From assembly GCF_022965805.1 (NCBI RefSeq), contig NC_133104.1:38608682-38672681 (forward strand): a stretch of 64,000 nucleotides of DNA. Reading direction: 5' to 3'. The position numbers and the translations under genes are program-made. The first letter of the stretch is position 1; each line of letters opens with the position of its first letter. Origin of the DNA: Primulina eburnea. Taxonomy: Eukaryota > Streptophyta > Magnoliopsida > Lamiales > Gesneriaceae. The notes beneath the pieces are model-generated. The model did no database searches. It worked only from the letters and a program-made list of their open reading frames with translations, and had not been told where the DNA came from. Below, piece after piece: positions 25,158-37,135 of this stretch.

Positions 25158-28100
25158 GGCCCCCTCAAGCTTTGCCGGGGATGAGGAACCACGCAAAGTT
25201 TGGACCGAAGCCGATGAAACATCATAGCAGACAATGGTTTAGTAAGCACGTCTGCTATTTGATCAATTGAAGGAACATGACGAACTGAAAGTTGCTTGGC
25301 CAGAACTTTTTCTCGAACGAAATGCAAATCAAGTTCTAAGTGCTTGGTTCTTGCATGTAGTACGGGATTGGCAGTGAGTGCAATGGTGCTGAGATTGTCA
25401 CACCAAAGAATAGGTGGTCTTGAGACAGTAACATGTAGCTCAGCAAGAAGAGATTGAAGCCGTAGTAGTTCTGATGTAGCATTAGCAACGCTTCTATATT
25501 CTGCTTCAGTACTAGATCTTGACACAATAGATTGCTTCTTGGAACTCCAAGAAATTGGTGAAGACCCAAAAAACCAACAGAAACCAGAAGTGGATCTATG
25601 ATCATCAGGGTCACTACCTCAATCCGCATCACAAAATCCTTGTAGAGTAAAGGTTGAGCAAGGGTTGAGACGAATACCATATTCAAGAGTACCATTTAAT
25701 TAACGTAAAATACGTTTGACTGCTTTCCAGTGAGAGTGTGAGGGAGCCTGCATAAACTGACACACTTTGTTGACACTAAAAGCAATGTCCGGTCGAGTAA
25801 TAGTTAGATACTGAAGTGCACCTACTGTACTACGATAAAGTGTAACATCATCAAATGGATCACCATCTTTGGAAGATAATTTGAGACCTGAAGTCATTGG
25901 TGTTGGCAGAGATTTAGCATTACTCATCTTAGTACGAAGAAGCAAATCTTGTGCATACTTGGCCTGAGTAAGAGTCATTGAATTATCCAGAGATCTACAA
26001 ACCTCTATACCCAAGAAATAACTCACATCTCCCAAATCCTTAAGAGAAAATTGGTTGTGTAAAGCTGAAATGAGAGATCGGACTTGAGTAGGGTCACTCC
26101 CTGTAATTAGAATATCGTCAACATAAACCAACACATAGATCACAAAGGCAGCATGAGTTTTAACCAACAATGAGGCATCTGCTTTAGATTCGACAAAACC
26201 CATAAGCTTTAGAGTGTGGCATAAGCGTTCAAACCAAGCTCTCGGGGCTTGCTTGAGCCCATAGATAGCTTTATTCAATTTGCATACCAGAGGAGAGGTG
26301 TTACTTGGAACTTCGAAGCCCTGAGGTTGACGCATATACACAAGTTCAGTAAGTTGACCGTGTAGAAAGGCATTATTGACGTCAACCTGTTGAATTCGCC
26401 ATCCTTTAGAAACAACCACAGATAGAACAAGTCTGATGGTTGTGGGCTTCACAACTGGACTGAATGTTTCTTTGTAATCAAGCCCCGGGGTTTGGGAGTA
26501 GCCTTTTGCGACAAGACGGGCTTTGTACCTAGCAATAGAGCCGTCTGGATTTGTTTTGAGTTTAAAAACCCATTTACAACCAATGATAGGTGAAGAAGAA
26601 GGTGGTGTAACAAGAGTCCATGTATGATTCTGCATTAAAGCTTGATATTCGAATTCCATAGCTTGACGCCATTCAGGATGTGAACTGGCTTCCTGAAAAG
26701 AGGATGGTTCCCAGATGTTTGAATGCATAGATAAGTGAATTTTTGGTTTGAAAATCCCATCCTTGGAACGAGTCACCATTTTGTGAAGATTCAATGGAGT
26801 AGGCGCAGGTGTTGTGGCTTGGAGGGAAGGAGAAGTAGAAGGGGATGGTAAAGTAATTATCTGTTCAGTGGATGAAGAGACAAGAGAAGGAGTGGCAGGT
26901 GTATGAGCAGATTGTGTGCAAGAAGATGGAGGGGAAGAGTTAGTCAGGGAAGCTACTGGAGGTACTGAACTAAAGGAAAATGTGGAAGCAGGAACTTTGG
27001 GTAAATAAAGAGATGAAGGAGAAGAAGATTGAGGAATGGAAGTGGAACTAGAACTAGCAAGCTGCTTATGGAAAAGGAAGGTTTGCTCATGAAACTTGAC
27101 ATGTCTTGAAATAAAGACACGACCAGTGGCACTAATACACTTATATCCTTTGTGTTTGTCACTATAGCCAAGAAAAGTACACGGGGTGGAACGGAAGTCA
27201 AGTTTATGAGGATTATAGTCACGAAGGCATGGAAAACAAAGGCAACCAAATATTCTAAGATAAGAGTAATCTGGTGACTTTTTGAACAGACACTGATGTG
27301 GAATAAGACCTTGAAGGGCAACCGTAGGCAACCGATTTATGAGATAAACAGCTGTTGAAAAAGCATCATCCCAAAATCTTAACGGCATTGATGCATAGGC
27401 TAGAAGAGACAAACCAGTGTCAACTATGTGACGGTGTTTGCGTTCAACGACACCATTTTGTTTTGAGGTATAAGGACAGGACACTCGATGTGTGATCCCC
27501 TGTGTTTGCAGTAAGGAATGTAAAGATTGAAACTCCCTACCCCAGTCAGATTGCACGGCTTTGATTTTCTTATTGAGTTGTAATTCAACATGGTTTTTGA
27601 AGTGAGAAAGTACTTGAGCAACTTCTGATTTAAGTTTAAGGAAATATATCCACGTAAATCGACTGAAAGCATCGACAAAGCTGACATAATACTTGAAACC
27701 ATTCCGTGAAGGAGTGTGTGCAGGACCCCAAACATCGGAGAAAACAAGTTCAAGAGGTTCTGAAAATTTGGTTTGAGAATTGGGAAAAGGGAGTTTATGA
27801 CTTTTGCCAAGTTCACAAGCTTCACATAATTGCATAATAGTATTTCTGGGAATCAACAAATTACATTTAGATAAAACTTTCTTAACAATAGGAAGTGGTG
27901 GATGTCCTAATCTATAGTGCCACTGGTCCAAAATACTTGGAGAAACTTTGTTTGAGCACTGGTGAGTGATGGTAGAACATTGGGCTGTAAAGGTGGAGTG
28001 AAGACATGTGGGCTTTGGTGTGGCGGCAGTAAGAGGTGTCCCAAGAGTAAACTTGTATAAACCTTCATGCAAAATGCCTCGGAGAAGAACAGCTTGCTTG

Positions 28101-29446
28101 GCTAGATCCTTCACAAGACAAAACGAAGGATGAAACTCAAAAAAGACATTATTATCAAGGGCAAACTTACTAACACTTAGAAGATTTTTAGTTATGCGAG
28201 GAACACGGGGCAAGTTATTTAATCGAAAGGGGCGAGAGGAAGAAGAATGAAATTTAGAGTCACCAATGTTGGATATAAACAGACCTGCGCCATTTCCAAT
28301 ATGAACCTTACCACCTCCAGTGTACTCGGAGCCAATTGAGAGATTGCCAAGGTTGTTTCTAACATGGTGAGAGGCACCAGAATCTGGAAACCAAAATTCA
28401 TCCTCTGCAGATTCAGAAGTGGTGGTGGCTAGAGCTGCAGATGGATAGACTGGTGATGGAGGCCGTGAATGACCTTGCTGACGTGGGAGAAAAGAGCTCT
28501 GTGACTGTGATCGAAAGGAGTTTGCAGACTTAGGAACAAACTCAGCATCAAACCTGTAATAGCATATTTCTGCTACATGGCCAGGGATCCCACAGATTTG
28601 ACAAATAGACCGACCATTATTGTTCCAGAACCGGCGTCCTCCCCGAGTATTTCTTCCACGACCACGACCACGAGAATAGAATCCTCGAGGTGAAGAGGAG
28701 TGATCAGGTTTTTTCTGAGGAGGGAGAATGGCTGTGTTGACTGAATGCGGTAGAGTATCATTGCTAGTGTTGTGTGATTCCAGGCGTCCTTCATGAGCGA
28801 GGAGGAGAGCAGCTACTTCTGGTAATGCTAAAGTATCAACCCGTGATGTCACATGAACCACGACAGAATCATATTCCAAGCCTACGCCACCGAGAACATA
28901 TATGAGTTGATCATCCTCACTGATACCATGTCCAGCCGCTGCTAAAGTATCCATGAGGTGTTTCATTTTACTCAAATAGTCTTTCATACTCTGATTCCCT
29001 TTCTTCAAGGTCTGCAGCTGTAGTTTATATTGCATCACCTTCGCCTTCGATCTTGAAGCAAATAAGCGCGAGACCTGAAACCAGAGTTGAGAGGATGTGG
29101 CGCACCCAATCATTTGGCTTTGAACAGCCTCTGTCATGGATGACAAGAGGAAGGAAAATAAGAGCTGATCCTGTCGATTCCAATTGATAAATTTAGGATT
29201 GCTAGTAGGGGTGGTGTTATCTTCAGAAATCACAGTGGGAGGGATAGGAGGATCTGCAAGAATGAAGTCCTCTAATCCCAAACCACGGATTCCAGCAATG
29301 ACTTGGATATGCCATAAAAGAAAATTGTCGTCGCTCAGTTTAACCGAGTTAATTTGGTTGGCTGGGTTAATGAACACGAAGCTTGGGACAGTGGCCACAA
29401 CCTCGGTTTGGATGAGCGACTCACTACTGGAGCTGGCGTTAGCCAT
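25100..29446 (-). pseudogene. Copia gag-pol polyprotein with two stops in RNase H
   Basis: From ATG at 29446 a 1248-codon frame runs to a TAA at 25699-25697. The same frame continues to a TGA at 25621-25619 and then on to about 25100. Motifs in order: Gag; CCHC knuckle CQICGIPGHVAEIC (about residue 281); protease DSGASHH (about 355); HYRLGHP; integrase DVWGPAH and QSDWGREF with KQNGVVERKHR; RT with YVDDILITG (about 1106). After the first stop come RNase H pieces CDAD, STEAEYR, WCDNLST and the tail [11 protein letters not shown]. Both stops fall where the family has an aromatic codon, so each is one base away from sense. Everything before RNase H looks intact. Confidence 0.9.
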
Positions 29447-29450
29447 GACA

Positions 29451-29462
29451 GCTCTGATACCA
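29451..29462 (-). other. Primer-binding site of the minus-strand copia element
   Basis: TGGTATCAGAGC on the minus strand, the usual complement of initiator tRNA-Met, lies directly beside the 5' LTR. Confidence 0.85.
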
Positions 29463-29708
29463 AGTTAGAGAAATAGAAGAAGAGCAAGTGTGTTTCCCGT
29501 GTGAATCATTTATCTATCATGCTTTCATTAACACTATGGGGACCGATTTATACAGAGGACCCAAGACATAAGATGATGACACCTGGAACCTTATCAGAAA
29601 TTCTGTTACAACAATTACAACAATTAATTCATCTAGATTCTTCCTAATATTTACTGGACCCATTTATCACATGGGCTTTTAGTTTCTTCATTGTCATGGG
29701 CTTTAACT
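29463..29708 (-). repeat. 5' LTR of the minus-strand copia element
   Basis: 246 bp, flanked outside by TCGAA at 29709-29713. It differs from the other LTR by two visible bases near 29512 and 29521. Confidence 0.9.
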
Positions 29709-29713
29709 TCGAA

Positions 29714-30920
29714 CCCTAAATCTTCTAATAGATTAAGTCGTTCTATTTATATATAGTTCCCTTAAAAAGCCTTTAAAAATAACCAAAATGGTCCTTCCAT
29801 GGTTGGACTCGTGGAAATCGAGCAAAAACTTGTGTGAAACGGTCTCACGTGTCGTATTTTGTGAGATAAATCTTTTATTTGGGTTATTCAAGAAAAAATA
29901 TTATTTTTTATGCTAAGAATATTATTTTTTATTGTAGAGTTGACTCGTCTTACAGATAAAGATTCATGACTGTCTCACAAGAGATCTACTCTTTAGAAAA
30001 TGGGTTGTTTGTTGATTTATCTGTTTAAGCAATATTTGGTTGGAATTAATGGAAAGTTTTTTTCTAAAATTTATATTTACCCTTGTAAATTAAGAATAAG
30101 GAAAAATAATAATGACATTTTGATCCACACATATGTCGAACAAAAAACAGTTGTCTAAGTTAATTCAAAGATAGATTAAATTAAATTAAAAGTTGAATTA
30201 ACCCAAAACTATAATCTTATAATACGATCTATAGTAGAATTTAATATTATAAAAGTCAATTGAACTTAAAAAAACTGGTTAAATGAACTGATTCATCAGT
30301 GACATGATATTAAATATAATATTATGTATTTCATATATTATATATGTCAATGCATGATGACCAAGAATATATATTTATCAATTATCACGAAAAACAAAAA
30401 AACAAGGTTCTGTTGGATAAATACTTTAAAACATTTTTAATGTTTTATAAGCTGAAAAAACTTAAAATATATGTTTGTATGAGATAAATGTTTTTGTAAA
30501 ATATTTTTAACAAACTGTTCTACAAGTATAATTTTTAAAGAATAACTGAGAAGTGTTTTTCATGTTTGTATAAATGAAAGCAATGATACGAAATCAAACA
30601 TATTGTTTTTTAGCTCTAAAACTGTTTTGACAGAATAGTTGTCCAAATTAATACTTGTTCTTAAAATAACATTTTAAAACTCCGGCTCTGGCTCTCCATC
30701 ATTTTAATTAATGACCTCAATTTCTAATTAAAGGTTTAAAAAACAACGAAGATTATAGTTAATCGACTTTCAAACAATTTTTTCTTACATTTTTACACTA
30801 GTTTTTAGATACTTTAACAACAATCAACACATCATTGATCTAACATGTTAAGAGGTCTGTGCTTCCTCAGAGAAGGTCCTAATCTTGCAATTTCAGCGGA
30901 AGAGTTCTGAATCAGGAACT
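29714..30920. other. AT-rich spacer downstream of the CBL gene
   Basis: Contains MITE copy F and AT-rich sequence without a recognisable gene. Confidence 0.5.
29823..29993 (+). mobile_element. GTGAGACGGTCTCAC-family MITE, copy F
   Basis: GCAAAAACTTGTGTGAAACGG at the left and TGTCTCACAAGAGATCTACT at the right, with the usual middle. A few bases are missing near the right palindrome. Confidence 0.75.
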
Positions 30921-33193
30921 TCACTTTCCACAACAAAGTGTGGAAATGCTAGTGTGATATCCCTGGAATTTGATCAACCCATTACATATTATCATCAAAT
31001 TATAAATTGTATGCATCAATTAATCTGCAATATATCGATCGATCAAAAACTTCCGACAAAAAAAATTTGGAATGTTTGCGAAACTCTTCTGTGTGGCATG
31101 TACTCAACGTACGATGTAAAAGCGGAAGAATCTCATGTGCTATTGTATCTCATTTCATTTACTTTTTAAAATTAATACGCAAAACACAAAGACTGTTGCA
31201 CTCGATATAATATAAATACTCTCCAATACTGACTCACCTTAGGCATGGAAGAGTCATGTTCTTTATAAGAGAGGGATTTTTAGCAACCAAATCCTTCCAT
31301 TCTTCTTCATCTATCTTCCCATCACCCTTCAAATCCACCTCCTGCAGAGTCTACCCGAAAAATCAGTACAAACTACAAAGTTAATACCATTGCATGTTTT
31401 TGAGTATACCTTGTCCACTATTGCTTCCACAGCATCAATCGAAAGACACAGGTCTAGCTCGTGCTCCCTCAGAGTAGCCAGAACCATTTCTTTCAACTGA
31501 AAAACGCGCGAAAAAACAGATAAAAAAGCCATTGAAATAAGCATCAGATGAAGTAACATTGAGAAGGTATTAACTCACCCCTTCCCTTTCAATATAACCA
31601 GTGTGTCTAAGGTCATACAGCCTGAATGCAACTGTAAAGACAATATTTCATCTAAGGGGATTGGATGTATTGGTCGAACATTATAAAGGAAAGTGGCGTA
31701 CTTGACGAACTAAAATCGCAAATACCTTCTATCTACAGAACAAAAAACCATAAAAAAAATTAGTTATATTATTGGCTTACAGGATATTTTTTCAGCTTCT
31801 CGAGCATCAGGGTGGAAGATGTGCAATGCCCGAACGAATTCTCCGAATTCAATCACCCCCTTTCGCTTTGCATCAAACAAATCGAATAGCTGCAAAGGCG
31901 ATTGAAATGTTATCCTAATTAAAATTTGTTGATAACTTCACAAATTCTTGAATTCAGAAGCTGATAACTGGGAATTGTACAAAACCCTTTCTGAAAGGAG
32001 ATTCTGCTTGCTGCTGCCGTTGGAAATTGCAAGCAAGAAGTCTTCCTGAAACCAAATCACACCAACCATCTCAATATTCTAAATATGAAATAAGTACAGA
32101 GTGCGCAGTGAATGAACAAATTTGTTATCTGCGGTCATGTGATCTCACATATAATAACGATAGCAGAATTACTCTATGTTGCAGTTAGTGGGAGCTTCAC
32201 TTGAAGAAATAACGCGCCTAAACCCCGAGAGTTGAACCAATAGAAAGCACTACTGCAATCAGAAAAAGAGAAGGCAAGCAGAGCAGAAGGAGTTGAGGCA
32301 GCTATCAGTGCTTCCAGAGCAGCCAACTCAGAGCTCTTTTTTATGCCAAAATTTCTTCAGATGTAGGAGGCCGATATGCTGCATTTAATTGGGTTTTGGG
32401 GCACTTACTACGTTCTTTCAGAACCTTAGATTCCATGAAATCAAATTATGATCTTCAGGAACAAGAAGATGCTCCCACCATTTCACTTTACCGGGGTTAG
32501 CCTACTGCCAGAATCAACCTCGGTTTTTGATACGGTGTGTGGAAGCCAACTTAATAAGCAATTTTAATACTAAGATAAACGAGTAGTCAAGACTCCAACT
32601 CCCATCCACTGGCATGTATTGATAGTTACTCGAGCTTTGAAAATTTTTCAAATAAGCTCTTCATGGATAACCAAGTTGTCTGATGTTTCATAGACCAGCT
32701 GCTAAAACTGATCTTTTATCCATTAACGTCAAGATTGAACTACAGGTGCTTATGTTCCGGCTGTTTCTCAAGCTCTAATCCAGCAGTTATTTGACTACTC
32801 ACAAGCTCAACTCACTCGCCCCTAGTTTATTACTAAGACAAGACGGCGCTAATAGTATTTGAGATTCGGTTGTTAATATCATTCAATTTTCCCTTAAACT
32901 GAGAGTACCTTGTGGATGAAATCATCATCAATTGCAGAACTACTTAATTGCTCAAACAGGATGTATAGAGCCTCAACCTCATTCACACTAACTGCAAATT
33001 AAATCGAAAGAAAAGTTTCAAATAGAATTACAAACCCCAAAAGCCTACAGAAGCAACAGTCGAAGATTCAACTGCAAGATTTTAGTTTCAATTTCAACTC
33101 ACATGTTGTCTCATCAGCAAGAATGGCATGTTCCTCAAATTTTGGTGGATGTTTAGCATTTGAGGAGCAAAAGCATCTGGCAAGGGAACGCAT
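30921..33193 (-). CDS. CBL: Calcineurin B-like calcium sensor (CBL4/SOS3-like) with frameshifted C-terminus
   Basis: Eight coding exons on the minus strand: 33193-33103, 32991-32909, 32045-31986, 31889-31781, 31631-31579, 31496-31410, 31350-31238 and 30962-30921, giving 211 residues. CBLs bind Ca2+ through four EF-hand regions and recruit CIPK kinases to membranes. Visible landmarks are [49 protein letters not shown], the canonical last loop [13 protein letters not shown], and [12 protein letters not shown]. The usual MGC myristoylation start is absent; the protein begins [11 protein letters not shown], leaving only Cys residues for S-acylation. In the last exon the reading frame leaves the family pattern after RDIT and stops at 30923-30921. 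The family tail, with FPHF in place of FPSF, lies in another frame ending at 30893, which suggests a 2-bp loss. Confidence 0.85.
31987..32044 (-). other. Position check: CBL exon 3 and adjoining large intron
   Basis: Exon 3 (32045-31986) encodes [20 protein letters not shown]. The 863-base intron 32908-32046 on its 5' side holds no recognisable insertion. The larger intron in the 5' UTR runs 34008-33225. Confidence 0.6.
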
Positions 33194-34045
33194 AATAATC
33201 TAGTCCAAGATTTACAAAAGCAAACTGCAGCACCTACAACTGTTAAACGACTAGCATAAGGTGACTGATCGTGTTAAAGGGGTGAACAGTGAAAACTGAA
33301 TCCATTCAAGAATTGACAAAGAAGGGGTGAGCTTTGAAAATCTGAAAAACCCACAAAATTTTCTCTTTAATTTCTATGAAACAAACTACAAATGAGGAAT
33401 CTTTACTAAATGTATATAAGAGTTGACTGGTATACTTCTGTATAAAAAGTTATACTCTACACATACGATGGTGATGATGCAACCAATACACAGCATATAC
33501 TATAAAACCTTTTTGCCAATAATATCATATCTGCAGCCTAATACAGTAACTCCATGCCACTAATCTCTTGTAATCGATCATCCTAATCTGTTATTTACAG
33601 TATTTTTGCACCATCTGGTCATAATATGCAATTACCAATACACTAAAAATGTAAACGTTTTTAGTTTTTTCAAATCCATGAATTTTATTGTACCAAAGCT
33701 TGAAGATTAATTAAAAACTTAAAATATTCTTGAATTCTCGAGGATCAAACACGGGCTAGAAATAATATGGGAATTAAAGCTTTGACTGCATACACAAATG
33801 AAAGAAAAATTGTTTGGCACTGAATCTATTCCCGCAACTTCATGTGCAGTACAGGAATGCTCCCACGTAAATCAAGTGTGCGTATTATATCAACTCGCGC
33901 CTCCACGATGTAATATGGGATTAAAAAAATTGTAAGTTCAAGTAATGCATGTTTTTGTGTATTTTTCACTCAACGGAAGAAAACATGAGAAAGATGAAGG
34001 GGACTTACCGGTTCACTTTTTCTTGTTCTGGTTAGCCGGAGTGAC
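33194..34045 (-). other. CBL 5' leader with an intron
   Basis: On the minus strand a donor CCG|GTAAGT at 34009/34008 and an acceptor CTGCAG at 33225 frame an intron of about 784 bases. The leader resumes at 33224 and reaches the ATG at 33193. Leader introns are common in plant CBL genes. Confidence 0.5.
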
Positions 34046-34069
34046 AGTTCTTCTTGAAGCAAGGTTATT

Positions 34070-34079
34070 CTTTATAAAG
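34070..34079 (-). promoter_or_regulatory. TATA box of the CBL gene
   Basis: CTTTATAAAG, palindromic, lies about 60 bases upstream of the leader intron donor. This predicts transcription starting near 34045 on the minus strand. Confidence 0.45.
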
Positions 34080-34084
34080 GATTC

Positions 34085-35060
34085 TTCATGTTCTTTATCT
34101 GATTTAGATATTTGATTATTCATTGTTTATTCAATTATTAATCTGACGTTTTAGAAGCCTCCGGCATTATTCATTTATTGTATTCAACATTCAACTAAGT
34201 ACGGAAGTTTGAAACTGTCGAATTTGCTGTCAAAAGTCGGTGTCTTTTGTTGAATTTTGATATTTTGTCTACGTGAAATACATGGTGATGTAGATTGGCT
34301 AAATTGGGTGAGCTAAATGAACGATTCACCGGACTGAGTGAATTATTTTCGGGAACATGGGAGAACGGATTGGTAATTTCCGGGATCACAATCTACCTAC
34401 TCGGAGAACAAGGAACGTTAGTGGGGCGCCGGAGAATTTTTGGCGTAGCTATTTCGATGCTCAAGTCAGTTAAATATTTTTTGCAAAAAAATATGTAATA
34501 TAGAGCATGTATATTGAGTATGTGTGAGAAATAATATGGGAAATTGAATATATACTTCCAAATTAATAAAACATTTGTGTTTATAGAAGTACGTTTATAG
34601 AAATACAAATAATGATGACTTTGATTTTAGTGTTCGACCTTTATTGAAAGCGTGATGAGTGCTCATGTCTTATTTTCTGACACTGCCACAACTGACATCT
34701 CATACTGTCTCTGGTATTGTCACACTATCCTTCGTTTGCTGAATGATATGTCAATGATTTCAAAGCCTGACTTCACATACTTGTGGGTCCAAGAATGACA
34801 CTTGTCTCAGGATGTTCAGGCAATGATCGATGTGCAAGGTTGTGAACAGGACACTCGATCTCTTTATGTCTTATTATATTTACTGAGCTAGGCTGAGAGT
34901 CCGGGCTCACTCGAACGTATGTTGGTCTGATTGTGTTCTCGAGTTATTGCAGTTCCGGAGATAATATATTAGCTGGTTCTTATCCCCACCCGAGTTATTG
35001 GCTGACCTGGGCATTTCCCGGAAATCACATGGTTAATAAGCCTGAATATTTAATATTAAG
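34085..35060. other. Spacer with an unexplained less AT-rich block
   Basis: 34080-34620 is AT-rich. The block 34640-35030 has clearly higher GC and a sharp change of composition. It resembles part of a retroelement LTR but has no recognisable ends. A 67-codon open frame near 34295 shows no family I know. Confidence 0.4.
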
Positions 35061-35063
35061 GGA

Positions 35064-35402
35064 GTGTTTGGTTTGATGGATAAGGTGTGTTTATTTTTTT
35101 AACCCACCTTATCACTCGTTTGATTCGCATGATTATTTAACCAAGTCAATACCTCCTATGAATGATTAAGTTATATTAGGTGGGTTAAAATAATACCTCC
35201 TCATACTGCCGCCGTCGCCGCCGGAGTGGAAGAAGAAAAAAAGAAGAAAGGGCAATTTTGTCTTTTCATCAAAAAATTCAAAATTATCTTACACTTAAAA
35301 ATTATACCAAATATAACACAATATATTACATTCCTACAACAATCATTTTCTTTATCATTTGCTTACTAATCATTAGTTTATTTTATCCTCCAAACCAAAC
35401 AC
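35064..35402. mobile_element. MITE with GTGTTTGGTTTG inverted ends
   Basis: GTGTTTGGTTTG at 35064-35075 and its complement CAAACCAAACAC at 35391-35402 enclose about 340 bp. The similarity continues inward (GGATAA on both sides). No coding capacity is seen. This end type is common among plant Tourist/hAT-like MITEs, but the target duplication is unclear, so I do not assign a superfamily. Confidence 0.65.
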
Positions 35403-35415
35403 AGCTCAATAGTTC

Positions 35416-36615
35416 TTGTTAAGTTAAAAGTTAACGACAGAAATTATGAACAAAAACGGTGGATTGTCACCTTACAGTAAAAAACTTGAATTTCCTTTTT
35501 TTTTAATATTCTTTGAAAGGAATATTTTATTCCTTTATTATTTTGCTAAATTGATATTATCAATTTATGATTTTGCCTTTCTAGATTATTAAATCTTGCT
35601 TGATTTAATTTAAATGATAATATCTTGGTTTACTTATTTGTAGACTATGAGATCTTGCTTTATTTATCTATAGATATTATTGTATTTGTTTTTAATATGA
35701 TTTGTATCTCCAAGATATTTTATCTTTATTTGAAAGTGTTTTTTATCTAATGAAAATCTTGTTTCCATATTTTGTAGGACACTTTTATGGAATAAATTTT
35801 AGGTCAAACTATTGATATAAATATGGATACCCTTGCAGCCGTACAGTGGGGTTTTTGGAGAGGAGAGAGTTGGACTAGGAAGCTTTTCACATAGAAGAAA
35901 TTACAAAAGTCCAACATATATTTGCTCTACATTTTTATGTGATCGGGTTGTCACTTTATTGTGTAGGTGCTGAAGTTTTGTGTGATTGTGGATCACTTTG
36001 TTGTGAAGAGAAGCTGCTGGAGTTTTTGGGAGTCTTCGGGAAGGTCGGCAGAGGAGTTCTTACATAGAAGAATATACGAAAGCCGAGCCTATTTTTGATG
36101 AGAAGTTTTCGTGTGATCGATTGATCACTTTGCAACGCAGAAAGCTGCTGGAGCATTTTCTGAACACACAAGTTCAGTATTGGAGATTTTCGTGTGAAGT
36201 GTTTGAGTGATTGATTCACAGATTTTCCGTGTTGCCGATTGGTGTTGCCAACACTCGGAGACAACACTGACGCAGAGTGTTGGACGAAGAGTGGTTGTGT
36301 TTGTTTTAAGCAATACGTTTTTATTTTATGCATCTAGTTTTTTTATGTGGTTTATTTTGATGCATTTTTAATTCCTTGGAGTGTAAAGGAATTTGCTTTT
36401 GTTTTCTCACTAGTATTGTTTTTGGTGTAAACGATTTACATAATTTTTCTAGTGAAATTTTTGCCATGAGGCATCGCACAAGTATTCGTACTTGTGCATA
36501 ATTTAAAGCTGGTGTTTATTCATTAAATTATATTTGTGTGTTAATAATTAATTTCCGCTGCCGTGTTGTGTACAGTATTGACAACACCGGACACAACACT
36601 AACTTCTGATACACA
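35416..36615 (+). mobile_element. Probable solo or truncated copia-type LTR
   Basis: TATA-like 'gatataaatatgg' at about 35815 is followed by a leader with imperfect tandem copies of a roughly 170-bp unit ('acatagaagaa', 'gtgatcg', 'agctgctgga' recur at about 35850-36160). A perfect hairpin follows at 36476-36497, and then 'tttccgctgccgtg', a motif I associate with the ends of some plant copia LTRs. Exact ends and target duplication were not found, so the coordinates are approximate. Confidence 0.45.
36476..36497 (+). other. Perfect 9-bp hairpin with TTCG loop
   Basis: Arms GCACAAGTA and TACTTGTGC are separated by TTCG, a very stable RNA tetraloop if transcribed. It lies in the presumed U5/R part of the LTR-like sequence and may mark RNA 3'-end formation or packaging (inference). 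Confidence 0.6.
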
Positions 36616-36771
36616 CATAATTATAATAATGTTTTTATATTTATTTCCTGCACAACAACAATTCCTTACATTCTTTATTTCAAATAATATTTTAATCAAT
36701 ACAAGGATATATTCTAGCTGGAGTAGTTATTATTTTCTCATCGTACACGAATTTTGATAACCTATTTTCGA

Positions 36772-36941
36772 AAGTGTGCGAGCCACGTGTCGTATTTTAT
36801 GAGATGAATATCTTATTTAGATTATCTATGAAAAAGTATTACTTTTATGTTAAGAGTATTACTTTTTGTTGTGAATATTGGTAGGGTTGACCCGGCTCAC
36901 AAATAAAAATTCGTGAGACCGTTTCACAAGAGATTTACTCT
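36772..36941 (+). mobile_element. GTGAGACGGTCTCAC-family MITE, copy G
   Basis: The left end is degraded. The middle and the right end (GTGAGACCGTTTCACAAGAG) are well matched. Confidence 0.7.
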
Positions 36942-37135
36942 AAAATCAAGTGGTCATGAACCTGAAGAAAAATTCGAATATTTTAAGTATATTGTGTTTT
37001 TTTAAAAAAAAATCGATTTATTTTTTAAAAAAATATTGAACACGAGTTTTTTTATTTAAGGTGAGCATTCGATATAATTTAATCTTCGTACCAAATTTTT
37101 GGGAATTTTGAAGCTTGTACAGTTATGGTTGGCAT

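Larger units (their letters stand above)
24912..29708 (-). mobile_element. Complete Ty1/copia element with atypical LTR ends, minus strand
   Basis: The 4797-bp element has two 246-bp LTRs (24912-25157 and 29463-29708) and a TCGAA target duplication on both sides (24907-24911, 29709-29713). By eye the LTRs differ at two bases. Read on the minus strand, the LTR starts AGTTAAAG and ends CTCTAACT, so both ends deviate from the usual TG...CA. The primer-binding site TGGTATCAGAGC abuts the LTR at 29462-29451. The gag-pol frame is clean apart from two stops in RNase H. RT and Gag style resemble the RE1/Ale group (inference). Young insertion, now probably unable to make a full polyprotein. Confidence 0.93.

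Noticed and set aside
34295..34498. 67-codon open frame
   Set aside because: No recognisable motif, no promoter or neighbour support, and it ends in AT-rich sequence.
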